From a virus, in IMG/VR virus record IMGVR_UViG_3300022934_003465, positions 1-20,225 of that record: a stretch of 20,225 nt of DNA; one strand, given 5' to 3'. Position 1 is the first letter of the stretch; the number at the start of each line of letters is the position of its first letter. Shown here in pieces: positions 7,030 through 13,106 of this stretch. The notes beneath the pieces were generated by a model. It made no database searches, was not told where the DNA came from, and saw only the letters and a list, made by a program, of their open reading frames with translations. The position numbers were made by a program, and so were the translations under genes.

Positions 7030-7109
7030 TCTTTTTCTTTTTCACGCTCTTGTTTCAATTTCCATAACATCCATTCATAATAACGTTCTGGTTCATCACT
7101 GTCTTTCAT
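7026..7109 (-). CDS. 27-aa peptide heading the radical SAM operon
   Basis: A 27-codon gene, first in the operon. CAGGAG lies six bases before the ATG, a strong ribosome-binding site, and the TGA stop overlaps the ATG of radical SAM core B (ATGA). The product has an acidic start (MKDSDEPE), an aromatic middle (RYYEWMLWKLK) and a Glu/Lys-rich end. The residues suit a single amphipathic helix. Three roles fit: a translated leader that controls the downstream genes, a small accessory subunit, or a peptide substrate of the radical SAM enzymes. Nothing in the sequence (no leader/core boundary, no Gly-Gly, no Cys repeats) proves the last. The gene itself is well supported by its signals; its function is unknown. 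Confidence 0.65.
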   Translation of the reverse strand: MKDSDEPERYYEWMLWKLKQEREKEKE

Positions 7110-7137
7110 TTTGTTCTCCTGATGTATATATACTATC

Positions 7138-7626
7138 ATGTTTAGAGCAATTATTTTACTTATTATTATATCTATGCCTTTGACTGGAAATGCTCATCCT
7201 GCAGATCTAGGTCATCCTTTCTTGCTCACAGCAATGAAATATTTAGGCATGACAGAAACTAACGATAGATCAGAGCTACAAAAGCTAATGAATGTTGATC
7301 CAATTAAGACTGAATGGTGTGCAGCATTTGCAAATAGCATCATTCATCTAAATGGATACAAAGGATCGGAAGCAGTATCTCCCAATCCTTTACTTGCTAA
7401 AAGTTTTAGCAAATTTGGTGTACCAGTTCTGACACCAGAACCAGGTGATATTGTAGTGTTTAATAGAATTGATGGCGCTGATTGGCAAGGACACGTTGGC
7501 TTTTATGTTAAGACCGAAGGCGAAACATATCAGATCATTAGTGGGAATAGCAGCGACATGGTCAAGTTTAGATTTTATCCTATTGAATATGTCGTTGCTA
7601 TTCGAAGACCAATGATACTTGATTAA
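7138..7626 (+). CDS. Secreted CHAP/NlpC-P60-like (TIGR02594-type) cell-wall enzyme
   Basis: A 162-aa plus-strand protein. Residues 1-19 (MFRAIILLIIISMPLTGNA, followed by H) look like a Sec signal sequence. The rest matches the TIGR02594/CHAP-like papain fold group: TEWCAAF with the catalytic Cys61, PEPGDIVVF, GHVGFYV with His119, and IISGNSSD with the late Asn/Asp. Such enzymes cut peptide or amide bonds in peptidoglycan, so a role in host lysis or entry after export to the periplasm is likely; a signal-anchor-release endolysin is possible. There is no ribosome-binding site before the ATG, and an in-frame stop at 7120 rules out a longer form. It starts 28 bp from the divergent 27-aa gene and abuts the next minus-strand gene end to end, making it an insertion between two minus-strand operons. 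Confidence 0.85.
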   Translation: MFRAIILLIIISMPLTGNAHPADLGHPFLLTAMKYLGMTETNDRSELQKLMNVDPIKTEWCAAFANSIIHLNGYKGSEAVSPNPLLAKSFSKFGVPVLTPEPGDIVVFNRIDGADWQGHVGFYVKTEGETYQIISGNSSDMVKFRFYPIEYVVAIRRPMILD

Positions 7627-7878
7627 TTATTTTGCTTCAGCGAATGCATCAAGTGCATCCATCATACCATCAATAGCTTGTTTATTAGCATCGATTTTAG
7701 CATGATGTGTATCATGATCTACACGATGTCGAGCTGATAGCGCTGAATGAGCACCAGACAATTTTAAAAAATCATTATTTAGCTCTACAACTTGTCCTTG
7801 GATGTCGTCTAGTCGAGCGTCGTTTTCTTTAATACCTTCTGCTAGTGTATAAATGATAATTGCTGCAATAATTTCCAT
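7627..7878 (-). CDS. Membrane-anchored coiled-coil small protein
   Basis: An 83-aa protein with a hydrophobic N-terminus (MEIIAAIIIYTLAEGI), then about 60 residues with heptad-like spacing and many Asp, Asn, His and Gln residues, including HRVDHDTHHAKID. This suggests a one-pass membrane anchor with a coiled-coil stalk. AAGGAG lies six bases before the ATG. Its stop codon (7627-7629) begins at the base after the stop of the plus-strand cell-wall enzyme, so the two genes meet tail to tail with no gap. A spanin-like or lysis-accessory role could be imagined from the neighbour, but the sequence alone does not establish it. Last gene of the transcript that carries the tRNA. Confidence 0.65.
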   Translation of the reverse strand: MEIIAAIIIYTLAEGIKENDARLDDIQGQVVELNNDFLKLSGAHSALSARHRVDHDTHHAKIDANKQAIDGMMDALDAFAEAK

Positions 7879-7881
7879 AGA

Positions 7882-8070
7882 TTACTCCTTCACTGTTACT
7901 TTCATGCATATCGCCTGCATATCTGTTGGAAAATGTCCGTGTTGGCCACCGACTTCAAAGCTTAAATTTTCTCTTTCTTCAAAACATTCCATATGTGTTT
8001 CAAAGAGGCCATTTCCGACTGTCATAATTTGACCATCCCAATACGTAATAAAAATTAATAACCATGCCAT
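7882..8070 (-). CDS. Small hypothetical protein with hydrophobic N-terminus
   Basis: A 62-aa protein starting MAWLLIFITYWDGQ, a short hydrophobic stretch that may be a signal or membrane anchor, then a polar part with Cys29, Cys55 and a VGGQHGHF segment. Two spaced cysteines in an exported protein could form a disulfide, but this is a guess. AAGGAG lies seven bases before the ATG, so the start is secure. It lies 3 nt from the next gene and about 20 nt from the last of the hairpins that follow the tRNA. I recognise no family with certainty. Confidence 0.65.
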   Translation of the reverse strand: MAWLLIFITYWDGQIMTVGNGLFETHMECFEERENLSFEVGGQHGHFPTDMQAICMKVTVKE

Positions 8071-8092
8071 AATTTAACTCCTTTATAAATGA

Positions 8093-8206
8093 GTGGGGAG
8101 ACTTTCCGCGGTGCCTCCCCACCTATCTTCCTGTACACCGGAAGACCGTGCCTCATTATGTGCTGAGGGTCACACACCATTCCAAAAGCTGCAGACTTGT
8201 GGATGG
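8093..8206 (-). ncRNA. Candidate structured RNA: four successive hairpins after the tRNA
   Basis: The minus strand between tRNA-Arg and the gene at 8070 has no credible reading frame but folds by eye into four hairpins in a row. (1) 8177-8206: CCAT/ATGG, CCA/TGG and AAG/CTT pairs, with one bulged A, a C-T mismatch and a 7-nt loop. (2) 8151-8168: CCTCA/TGAGG with an 8-nt loop. (3) 8127-8144: CTTCC/GGAAG with an 8-nt loop. (4) 8093-8122: a perfect 8-bp GTGGGGAG/CTCCCCAC stem with a 14-nt loop. GCAC in loop 2 could pair with GTGT in loop 3. The stretch is clearly more GC-rich than the genes around it. It could be an independent RNA released with the tRNA or a 5' leader of the next gene. No known RNA family is recognised, and no covariation data exist here. 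Confidence 0.45.
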
Positions 8207-8214
8207 ATTTTAAC

Positions 8215-8291
8215 TGGCGTCCCCTGTAGGATTCGAACCCACGGCCTAGTGCTTAGAAGGCACTTGCTCTATCCTGCTGAGCTAAGGAGAC
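8215..8291 (-). tRNA. tRNA-Arg (anticodon UCU)
   Basis: A complete 77-nt cloverleaf with an encoded CCA (8215-8217). The acceptor stem is GTCTCCT/AGGGGAC with one G-U pair, the D stem GCTC/GAGC, the anticodon stem AGTGC/GCACT, and the T arm GTGGG-TTCGAAT-CCTAC with one G-U pair. The anticodon loop CTTCTAA has TCT at 8255-8257, which reads AGA and AGG arginine codons. These are frequent in this AT-rich genome (for example in the KKRTK and RKK stretches of its proteins), so the tRNA may offset scarce host supply. Its first 10 nt overlap the end of the protein gene at 8282-8521. Confidence 0.97.
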
Positions 8292-8521
8292 AAATTTTCA
8301 AATTCTTTTTCTTTTAAAGTTTTAAGCATTTGTTCATATGTAAAGAACAGTTGCTCAAACTTCCATTCATAGAGTTGTCGCATGCCCATAAAAGCGTTGG
8401 TAATTTCATCAATAGTTGGTTCACGTTCACCATCACAGATCTGAGTATAAGCAGTTTTCAGATCATTGCAAATAGCCCAACAATCCATAATCTTTTCTTC
8501 TAATTCATATGGTTTAGTCAT
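8282..8521 (-). CDS. Conserved phage hypothetical protein ([15 protein letters not shown] type)
   Basis: A 79-aa, largely helical protein. The N-terminus [22 protein letters not shown] and the [12 protein letters not shown] segment resemble a small hypothetical protein often found in marine T4-like phages, for which I know no function. Cysteines at 14 and 18 are spaced CWAIC. It ends ...ENLSP, and its last codons and TAG stop lie within the first 10 nt of the tRNA gene: the stop is formed by tRNA positions 8-10. No ideal ribosome-binding site is seen (GAGAAG eight bases upstream may serve). It follows the glycine-zipper gene by 21 nt. Confidence 0.72.
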   Translation of the reverse strand: MTKPYELEEKIMDCWAICNDLKTAYTQICDGEREPTIDEITNAFMGMRQLYEWKFEQLFFTYEQMLKTLKEKEFENLSP

Positions 8522-8542
8522 TTGTCTTCTCGTTTTTTAACA

Positions 8543-8998
8543 TCACTTTACAAATGTTGCTTCAAACTTTCGGCCGTTTACTGACCAACGGATGATAGAA
8601 TGGCTGTACACTGTTTTTTCAATATTCTCATAATATGTTACATTATCACAGCGACGTTCTTGCTTGTAACCTGTAACCACTTGCTTTTGCTTTTGGCCTT
8701 TGTCAGCAGCAATAATGCCACCCATAACAGCACCAGCTGCAGCACCATTATCTTTACCAGTGACGCCTTTGCCAAGAAGTCCACCAATAATCATGCCAGC
8801 TAACACGTCACCACCAGAAGCACCTGAGCCTTGGGTGGTGCCATAAATTGGCACGTCTACCGTAACACACTCTTGACGTGTAATTGGTTTTTGTTCGTAA
8901 ATGATAGTATATTTATCTTCAATCGTAGCATTGACTTTATCAGCAAATGCTGGTGTTGTTGCAGCAATCAACGCTGCAGTAAGTAAAATACGTTTCAT
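8543..8998 (-). CDS. Secreted glycine-zipper protein (17 kDa surface antigen-like)
   Basis: A 151-aa protein with a clear Sec signal peptide (MKRILLTAALIAATTPAFA, cleavage before Asp20). A Gly/Ala-rich zipper follows at roughly residues 70-105 (GDVLAGMIIGGLLGKGV, then GAAAGAVMGGIIAADKG), as in the glycine-zipper 2TM/Rickettsia 17-kDa antigen family, which inserts in or associates with the envelope. There is no lipobox Cys after the signal; two cysteines (Cys44 in QEC, another in RRC) flank the zipper and may form a disulfide. AGAGGAAA before the ATG at 8998 supports this start over one six codons longer. It overlaps the 56-aa gene by 4 nt. A phage envelope protein could act in superinfection control or lysis; this is inference. 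Confidence 0.8.
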   Translation of the reverse strand: MKRILLTAALIAATTPAFADKVNATIEDKYTIIYEQKPITRQECVTVDVPIYGTTQGSGASGGDVLAGMIIGGLLGKGVTGKDNGAAAGAVMGGIIAADKGQKQKQVVTGYKQERRCDNVTYYENIEKTVYSHSIIRWSVNGRKFEATFVK

Positions 8999-9165
8999 TG
9001 GCTTTCCTCTTCCCAACGTGTAGTTCTAACGGTACCCCAAAGTAGCATACCATTTTTATCTATTTCATTCCAAAGCTGTTTATGACGAACATCAGCAATT
9101 TTTGAGTCAGTAAAAAACTCAACGACTCTTTTGCCTTTAGCGTTTGTTGCTTCAACTCTCCACAT
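8995..9165 (-). CDS. Small hypothetical protein, 56 aa
   Basis: A 56-codon gene that exactly fills the space between two supported genes. It starts at the last base of the upstream stop codon (TAATG at 9165) with GAGGAGG seven bases before the ATG, and its own TGA overlaps the ATG of the glycine-zipper gene (ATGA). The product begins MWRVEATNAKGKRVVEFFTD and has further Trp residues in KQLWNEI, LLWGTV and TTRWEEE. The pattern suggests a small beta-rich domain with a helix in the middle. No signal peptide or cysteine is present. Function unknown; the translation signals make it a confident gene. Confidence 0.75.
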   Translation of the reverse strand: MWRVEATNAKGKRVVEFFTDSKIADVRHKQLWNEIDKNGMLLWGTVRTTRWEEESQ

Positions 9166-9476
9166 TATACAGCCTCCTCATGTCTTAGCATATTTTCGAT
9201 ATGACGTTCAAGATTACGATCTGACCAGTTAGCAAAATCGAGTGAACGTGCATATGATTTAGAAACAACTTCTGCTGTAAGATAATATGCATCATTAACT
9301 AACTGAGTACGATTAAACTCCTTCAAAGTACCTGAAGGAACAGCTGCCTCCCAGTAGTCAAGGTCTGATGGGCATGGATACTTACCCATCCAGTTGCCTG
9401 GAGTTTTGCTAAACTCGTCAGCTTCTGCACGTTGAGCGTTGATTGTGTCTTTAAGTGCTTGTTCCATAATATACAT
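9165..9476 (-). CDS. Hypothetical phage protein, 103 aa
   Basis: A 103-aa soluble-looking protein with an acidic, helical N-terminus (EQALKDTINAQRAEADEF), a middle WMGKYPCPSDLDYWEAAV, and a second helical part ending WSDRNLERHIENMLRHEEAV. GGAG eight bases before the ATG at 9476 supports the first of two possible starts. That ATG overlaps the upstream stop (TAATG), and the 3' end overlaps the next gene by one base, so three consecutive genes are joined by stop-start overlaps. I do not recognise a family. A co-role with the YodL-like protein upstream is suggested only by this coupling. Confidence 0.65.
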   Translation of the reverse strand: MYIMEQALKDTINAQRAEADEFSKTPGNWMGKYPCPSDLDYWEAAVPSGTLKEFNRTQLVNDAYYLTAEVVSKSYARSLDFANWSDRNLERHIENMLRHEEAV

Positions 9477-9799
9477 TATGCTGTCTCCATATCAAAAAGT
9501 TCAGTGAATCCAAAGTTAGCAACAAGATATGTTTTACGTGTTTCAGGATCTTCGATAATATCACCAACTGAAACTGAAGCCATACGATCCGAAATACGAC
9601 GGATGTTATCTTCAGGTCCAATGTTACCAACCTGAAATACACCATTAAGATCTGGTGCTGTGATTTCAGCAACAAGCGTATAAGACCAATCATTGAAAAG
9701 TTTTTCAGCTAAACCTTTTGGATCTTTGCCAAAGCCTAATTGAAAACGCTCATCGCGGAAGTCTGAACCTTGAAGTTGATATACACTGAAATTTTTCAT
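9476..9799 (-). CDS. YodL-like domain protein
   Basis: A 107-aa protein that resembles the YodL domain. The N-terminus FSVYQLQGSDFRDERF fits the Y-x-V-Y-Q-L...R...F start of the family, YTLVAEI the central strand, and ASVSVGDIIEDPETRKTYLV with NFGFTEL the S-x-S-V-x-D-v-i and G-F end. YodL domains occur in Firmicutes and mobile elements and have no well-established activity. The start at 9799 is chosen over an ATG two codons earlier because AGGA lies eight bases from it but almost touches the earlier one. It is the first gene after the promoter at 9827-9855 and overlaps the next gene in TAATG fashion. The assignment rests on motif pattern only. Confidence 0.55.
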   Translation of the reverse strand: MKNFSVYQLQGSDFRDERFQLGFGKDPKGLAEKLFNDWSYTLVAEITAPDLNGVFQVGNIGPEDNIRRISDRMASVSVGDIIEDPETRKTYLVANFGFTELFDMETA

Positions 9800-9826
9800 A
9801 ACCATTTTCCTTCATTTGATATAACT

Positions 9827-9855
9827 ATACTACCATAGTTCATACCGATTGTAAA
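9827..9855 (-). promoter_or_regulatory. Extended -10 sigma70-type promoter P4
   Basis: On the minus strand, TTTACA (9855-9850) is followed after exactly 17 bases by TAGTAT (9832-9827), with TGG directly before the -10, an extended -10 element. It matches the other three promoters of this window in spacing and in the ACTATGGTAG stretch shared with P3. It would start transcription about 25 bases before the YodL-like gene and drive the genes down to 7627, including tRNA-Arg. Confidence 0.7.
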
Positions 9856-9885
9856 GGATAAAATGCATTTTGTTTTTATTTAAAA

Positions 9886-9972
9886 TCAATCACTTACGTT
9901 TTTTTTCTCGACCCATTTATGTAATTCGCCATAATCTGTACAATCGTCACAAGGATCATCCGAATCAGTCAT
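9886..9972 (-). CDS. 28-aa acidic CxxC peptide
   Basis: A 28-codon frame whose ATG overlaps the stop of the DUF115-like gene (ATGA), the same coupling used throughout the glycan block. The product starts MTDSDDPCDDCTDYGELHKW and ends in a lysine-rich tail. The single CxxC pair in an acidic setting could bind a metal as half a zinc site, perhaps in a dimer, but a chance reading frame cannot be excluded because it is short and its ribosome-binding site (AGG nine bases upstream) is modest. It is the last frame before promoter P4. Confidence 0.45.
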   Translation of the reverse strand: MTDSDDPCDDCTDYGELHKWVEKKNVSD

Positions 9973-10574
9973 TTTCTTTTACCTAATCTTAGTTCTACAT
10001 TTTCAGGCAACTTAATAAGAGGGTCCACCTCTTTATGATAATATAATACAAATTGGGTATTGGAAAATTCTTTAAAAATACCTTGCCAAACAGGACGCCA
10101 GTTATTTGTTAGCCTTTGAGTATTATTTATCTGTCTATCACTACTCATATATGCATCTGTGCAAGATGTTATGTCAAAAGCAAATAAAGTATCAAATCCA
10201 TACATATGGATTTCTTCAGCAGCTAGCTTTTTAGCTGAATAATGTGTTGCCATATGTCCACAATTAAAGTTTGTGTAATTAATAGCATATTTTGGAAGAT
10301 CTAAGTGATACTCTTTGATCTGAGCAGCATATCGCATATGAAATGCAGGCTTCATTTCCATCCATTTCTTAGGTCTAGCTCCAAGTGTCCAGTCACCTGG
10401 TACTGTGACTACACCATCAGCAATTGCTTTCATCATTTTAAAATCTACCATACAAGTGGTATATGCATTCGCAATTTCAAATGGAGGAAGATTACATGTT
10501 ATTTTTAAACCTTTTGATGGTTTATATAATCCTGCTGATTTCCCATTGCCAATGACGTGGGCTACTTTAGTCAT
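9969..10574 (-). CDS. DUF115/GT42-like protein (GNGxS motif)
   Basis: A 201-aa protein with an N-terminal VAHVIGNGKSAGLY motif (residues 4-17), like the GNGPS start of DUF115/MptE-like and GT42 sialyltransferase-like proteins. The pattern continues with a CN at residues 27-28, VDFKMM, and the later block HMATHYSAKKLAAEEIHMYGFD, which fits the central Rossmann strand and helix of the same group. Its ending is basic (LGKRK). Members transfer sugars from CMP-activated donors or carry pyrophosphokinase activity, so the exact reaction here is open. It is the last large enzyme of the glycan block, overlapping the GT-A gene before it by 8 nt. No signal peptide is present. Confidence 0.6.
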   Translation of the reverse strand: MTKVAHVIGNGKSAGLYKPSKGLKITCNLPPFEIANAYTTCMVDFKMMKAIADGVVTVPGDWTLGARPKKWMEMKPAFHMRYAAQIKEYHLDLPKYAINYTNFNCGHMATHYSAKKLAAEEIHMYGFDTLFAFDITSCTDAYMSSDRQINNTQRLTNNWRPVWQGIFKEFSNTQFVLYYHKEVDPLIKLPENVELRLGKRK

Positions 10575-11166
10575 TCATCATACTCCGAATATGTTCTTTA
10601 CCTTTACGACCTGTCCAATGCATAATTTTTATATTTTTAGGTTCTGTTTTATCTAATAAATCTAATCTAAGTGTATTATATTCTCTTGGAACGTCTGATA
10701 TATGTATCATTCTTCTCATTCCATCTTTTACAAGAGCATGTAACACTTCTTGGTCTCCTATTTGTGGATTTGATTTGCATGCTGCAGCCCATTCAGATAA
10801 TATGTTAGGATAACTTTTAAATAAAACAACACCACTATTATGCCATGTCTCTCCTCTTCTTTTTGACCAAGGGACATCTTCTATCATGGATAATTTATTA
10901 GGTGCTGTATAAGACCAAAGATCGTTTAAGTTAGATCTTACTTCACAGTCAGTGTCAAGCCAACACACTTTATTTGCTAATTTTGCAGCATCCATCATAG
11001 CAGCAGGCTTTTTAAACCAACCTTTCATACTTGGCTCAAACTTATCAAAATCATACACTTTTAAGTGTGCGTCTGGATTATACTTGTAAAAGTTATCTTG
11101 GAACCAAGGGAGCATCCACTTAGTTGTGTTGTCACAGCCTGTAATAAATAAGTTAGAGAATTTCAT
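10567..11166 (-). CDS. GT-A glycosyltransferase-like protein (WLDTD)
   Basis: A 199-aa protein with features of small GT8/GT32-like glycosyltransferases. VCWLDTDCEV holds the DxD pair Asp71 and Asp73. NSGVVLFK (the common N-x-G after the DxD), GDQEVLH and IMHWTGRKGKEH near the end (His and Lys binding diphosphate) follow in the expected order. The ATG at 11166 has GGAG six bases upstream; a start six codons earlier lacks this. The gene begins inside the previous one (14-nt overlap) and ends inside the DUF115-like gene. A cytosolic enzyme adding a sugar to a growing glycan is the likely role; donor unknown. Confidence 0.75.
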   Translation of the reverse strand: MKFSNLFITGCDNTTKWMLPWFQDNFYKYNPDAHLKVYDFDKFEPSMKGWFKKPAAMMDAAKLANKVCWLDTDCEVRSNLNDLWSYTAPNKLSMIEDVPWSKRRGETWHNSGVVLFKSYPNILSEWAAACKSNPQIGDQEVLHALVKDGMRRMIHISDVPREYNTLRLDLLDKTEPKNIKIMHWTGRKGKEHIRSMMND

Positions 11167-11800
11167 AGCCTTCTCCGTAACCATGTTTAGCTAAACATCC
11201 TCTTTCATTTTGAATTGTAGTAAAAGCATCTCTTGCTTCTACTTTCCAAGGGTAATTTTCTTGTAGCCAAGGGAAAGTATCTATGTGTAAAAAAACATCT
11301 GTAGGCTTAGCATGGATCTTTGCTTGTTTAATTAGCTCTTTAGCGCCATTACTGTTCATTCTGTAAGCATGAGCTCCGCCAAAATATTTTTTATGAACTA
11401 AAGGCTGAGTGCCAAGGGCTGTTGGAATGTTAAATTTACCATAAGAAGGTTTACCTAAGTTTACAACTTTATTAAAAGGGATTGTACTGTTAAGTTGATT
11501 TACGACAACTGCGTCATGTTCAAATATTGTGGTTGTGTCATGATATTCTGCTGCAAGTTTCCATATGTTATAATGAGATAAGAAAGCAGCCAAACAATTG
11601 TCCAACCTAGAATATACTTCTTTGAATCCATCAACATTAATTCCTTCCTCTTTGGCCATAGCATATATGTCTGTGTTATATGGTGTAATGGCTTTAAATT
11701 TTTCTATTCTAGTGCCATGACGTGCACCAGATGCAATGCAACGTTCAGCAATTTGAACAGATCTTGGAATGTCTTCAATTGTAATTACATAATTTTTCAT
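11153..11800 (-). CDS. GT25-like glycosyltransferase (first of two)
   Basis: A 215-aa protein matching the GT25 (LPS/LOS-type glycosyltransferase) pattern. It starts NYVITIEDIPRSVQIAERC, has LAAFLSHYNIWKLA (the conserved S-H-x-x-x-W, residues 75-80) and TIFEHDAVV, where the EHD at 94-96 fills the E-D-D position of the family. GGAHAYRMNSNGAKELI is the typical acceptor-side segment. Bacterial relatives add galactose or other sugars to lipooligosaccharide. It shares the same layout with the next gene upstream and is a diverged paralogue. Overlaps are 4 nt upstream and 14 nt downstream. Acting on a host or virion glycan is inferred. Confidence 0.78.
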   Translation of the reverse strand: MKNYVITIEDIPRSVQIAERCIASGARHGTRIEKFKAITPYNTDIYAMAKEEGINVDGFKEVYSRLDNCLAAFLSHYNIWKLAAEYHDTTTIFEHDAVVVNQLNSTIPFNKVVNLGKPSYGKFNIPTALGTQPLVHKKYFGGAHAYRMNSNGAKELIKQAKIHAKPTDVFLHIDTFPWLQENYPWKVEARDAFTTIQNERGCLAKHGYGEGYEIL

Positions 11801-12492
11801 AGCGTTGTAGTACTTGGTAAACCTTGAACTCTTGTATAAAATTTACGAGTGACTCCTAATTTATTAACCAGTTGTCTACACATCATAGCATCATTTGGCC
11901 AGACACCATGTTTATACGTAAGTGATATCATTTGTTCTGCACCTTCAGGTGTCATAATATAAGCAGAATTTCCAGCTAATCCTTGTGGCATTTTTATATC
12001 TTCATCGATGTATGGTGTGTATTGAAATGCATCCCAACTATCTACGATCTTATCATAATAATCATGTGCCTTACGAGTAGCCATTAATGGATTATTGATA
12101 CCTAAGATTTGAAACTTTGTATCTCTAATATCAAAATCTACTCTATTCACAAACATTGCATCATGCTCAAGAATAAGCATTGGTTCTTTTAGTTCAAAGC
12201 ACATCTGCCACAAATTAAAGTGACTCATTGAGCATGCTTTTCTTTTTCTTTTGTCTTTTGTTTGATATGCTTTTTTAGTAAGTCCAGTGGCAAAATCTAC
12301 GACCTCACCTTCCCAAGGCCAGTTCCACTTAACATCAGATTCTTCCATAATTTGCTCTACATTTGATGGAGTAATAGCATCATAACGTAAAACTTTAAAC
12401 TCATTACCTACACTCTTAGAGCTGGTAACCAAATTTTTATAGCCAGCCTCAGATACAGCATTATCTTTTATTGTAATTGCATAAGCTATCAT
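11797..12492 (-). CDS. GT25-like glycosyltransferase (second of two)
   Basis: A 231-aa GT25-like protein. It begins AYAITIKDNAVSEAGYKNL, has ACSMSHFNLWQM (S-H-x-x-x-W, residues 90-95), LILEHDAMF with EHD at 109-111, and GNSAYIMTPEGAEQMI. These match the order and spacing of its neighbour at 11153-11800, so the two likely arose by duplication and now add different sugars or linkages. A lysine/arginine-rich stretch (KDKRKRKAC) precedes the SH motif. It overlaps the methyltransferase-like gene by 4 nt and the other GT25 gene by 4 nt (ATGA both times). No membrane segment. Confidence 0.78.
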   Translation of the reverse strand: MIAYAITIKDNAVSEAGYKNLVTSSKSVGNEFKVLRYDAITPSNVEQIMEESDVKWNWPWEGEVVDFATGLTKKAYQTKDKRKRKACSMSHFNLWQMCFELKEPMLILEHDAMFVNRVDFDIRDTKFQILGINNPLMATRKAHDYYDKIVDSWDAFQYTPYIDEDIKMPQGLAGNSAYIMTPEGAEQMISLTYKHGVWPNDAMMCRQLVNKLGVTRKFYTRVQGLPSTTTL

Positions 12493-13106
12493 TTATCAAT
12501 CTTCATAATATAACTGTCAGGCTCGCCAGAACCTTCACGTAAGTCAAATTCTGTTGTCTTTGATACTGGAATTTGTTCCATAAAGTAATCCATCTCTGAT
12601 TTATTATATCTTTCTGGATATTTTTTAACCCAAGGATGATTAAACTCTTCATCTTTCATAATATGTAAAGGCCAGACATCTTCAACAAAATACATTCCAC
12701 TTTCTTCTTTTAAGAACGGATAAAATACATTAAATGTCTGTCCATTAGCTCTTGGCGTATGTAAGCCATCGTCTAAAATTACATCAAACTCTACACCGTC
12801 CCACACTGTAGCAATTAAATCTCTAGTTGCTGTTTTTGTTGAGTCTGCTCGGATCCACTTTACTCTTTCATTTTGCAACACTGGTACATCTTTTGGATCA
12901 ATGCGGTGAAATGTATCAACACCATAGAATGTTGCGTTAGGAAAAAAATCTAGCCAAGCCTCAATACTATTTCCTCTAAATACTCCAATTTCTAGAAAAT
13001 TGATTGGCATGTTTCTCATACCATCAAACTCTGGCTCATATACTTTATGATATCCGTGTTTCTTTGCTTTATCGCAGCCATACTTATTAAATAATAATTC
13101 AAGCAT
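12489..13106 (-). CDS. SAM-dependent O-methyltransferase-like protein
   Basis: A 205-aa class I methyltransferase-like protein of the macrocin/rhamnosyl O-methyltransferase type. The opening LLFNKYGCDKAKKHGYHKVY is characteristic of that group. FLEIGVFRGNS (residues 37-47) is the SAM-binding motif I, YGVDTF gives the acidic residue after strand 2 (Asp64), and VILDDGLHT (Asp112, Asp113, His116) supplies the likely metal and catalytic residues. Relatives methylate sugar hydroxyls in natural products. The ATG at 13106 is chosen over a TTG 17 codons earlier because AAGGA precedes it. It overlaps the sulfotransferase gene by 8 nt (ATGCTTGA). Likely modifies the glycan made by the neighbouring transferases. 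Confidence 0.8.
   Translation of the reverse strand: MLELLFNKYGCDKAKKHGYHKVYEPEFDGMRNMPINFLEIGVFRGNSIEAWLDFFPNATFYGVDTFHRIDPKDVPVLQNERVKWIRADSTKTATRDLIATVWDGVEFDVILDDGLHTPRANGQTFNVFYPFLKEESGMYFVEDVWPLHIMKDEEFNHPWVKKYPERYNKSEMDYFMEQIPVSKTTEFDLREGSGEPDSYIMKIDK

Noticed and set aside
7121-7137. TATATATA stretch as a T4-type late promoter for the plus-strand enzyme
   Set aside because: It differs from TATAAATA and lies only five bases from the ATG, too close for a useful transcript.
8093-8317. Plus-strand reading frame of 74 codons across the tRNA region
   Set aside because: It lies over the tRNA and the hairpin stretch on the opposite strand, has no ribosome-binding site, and the protein resembles nothing.
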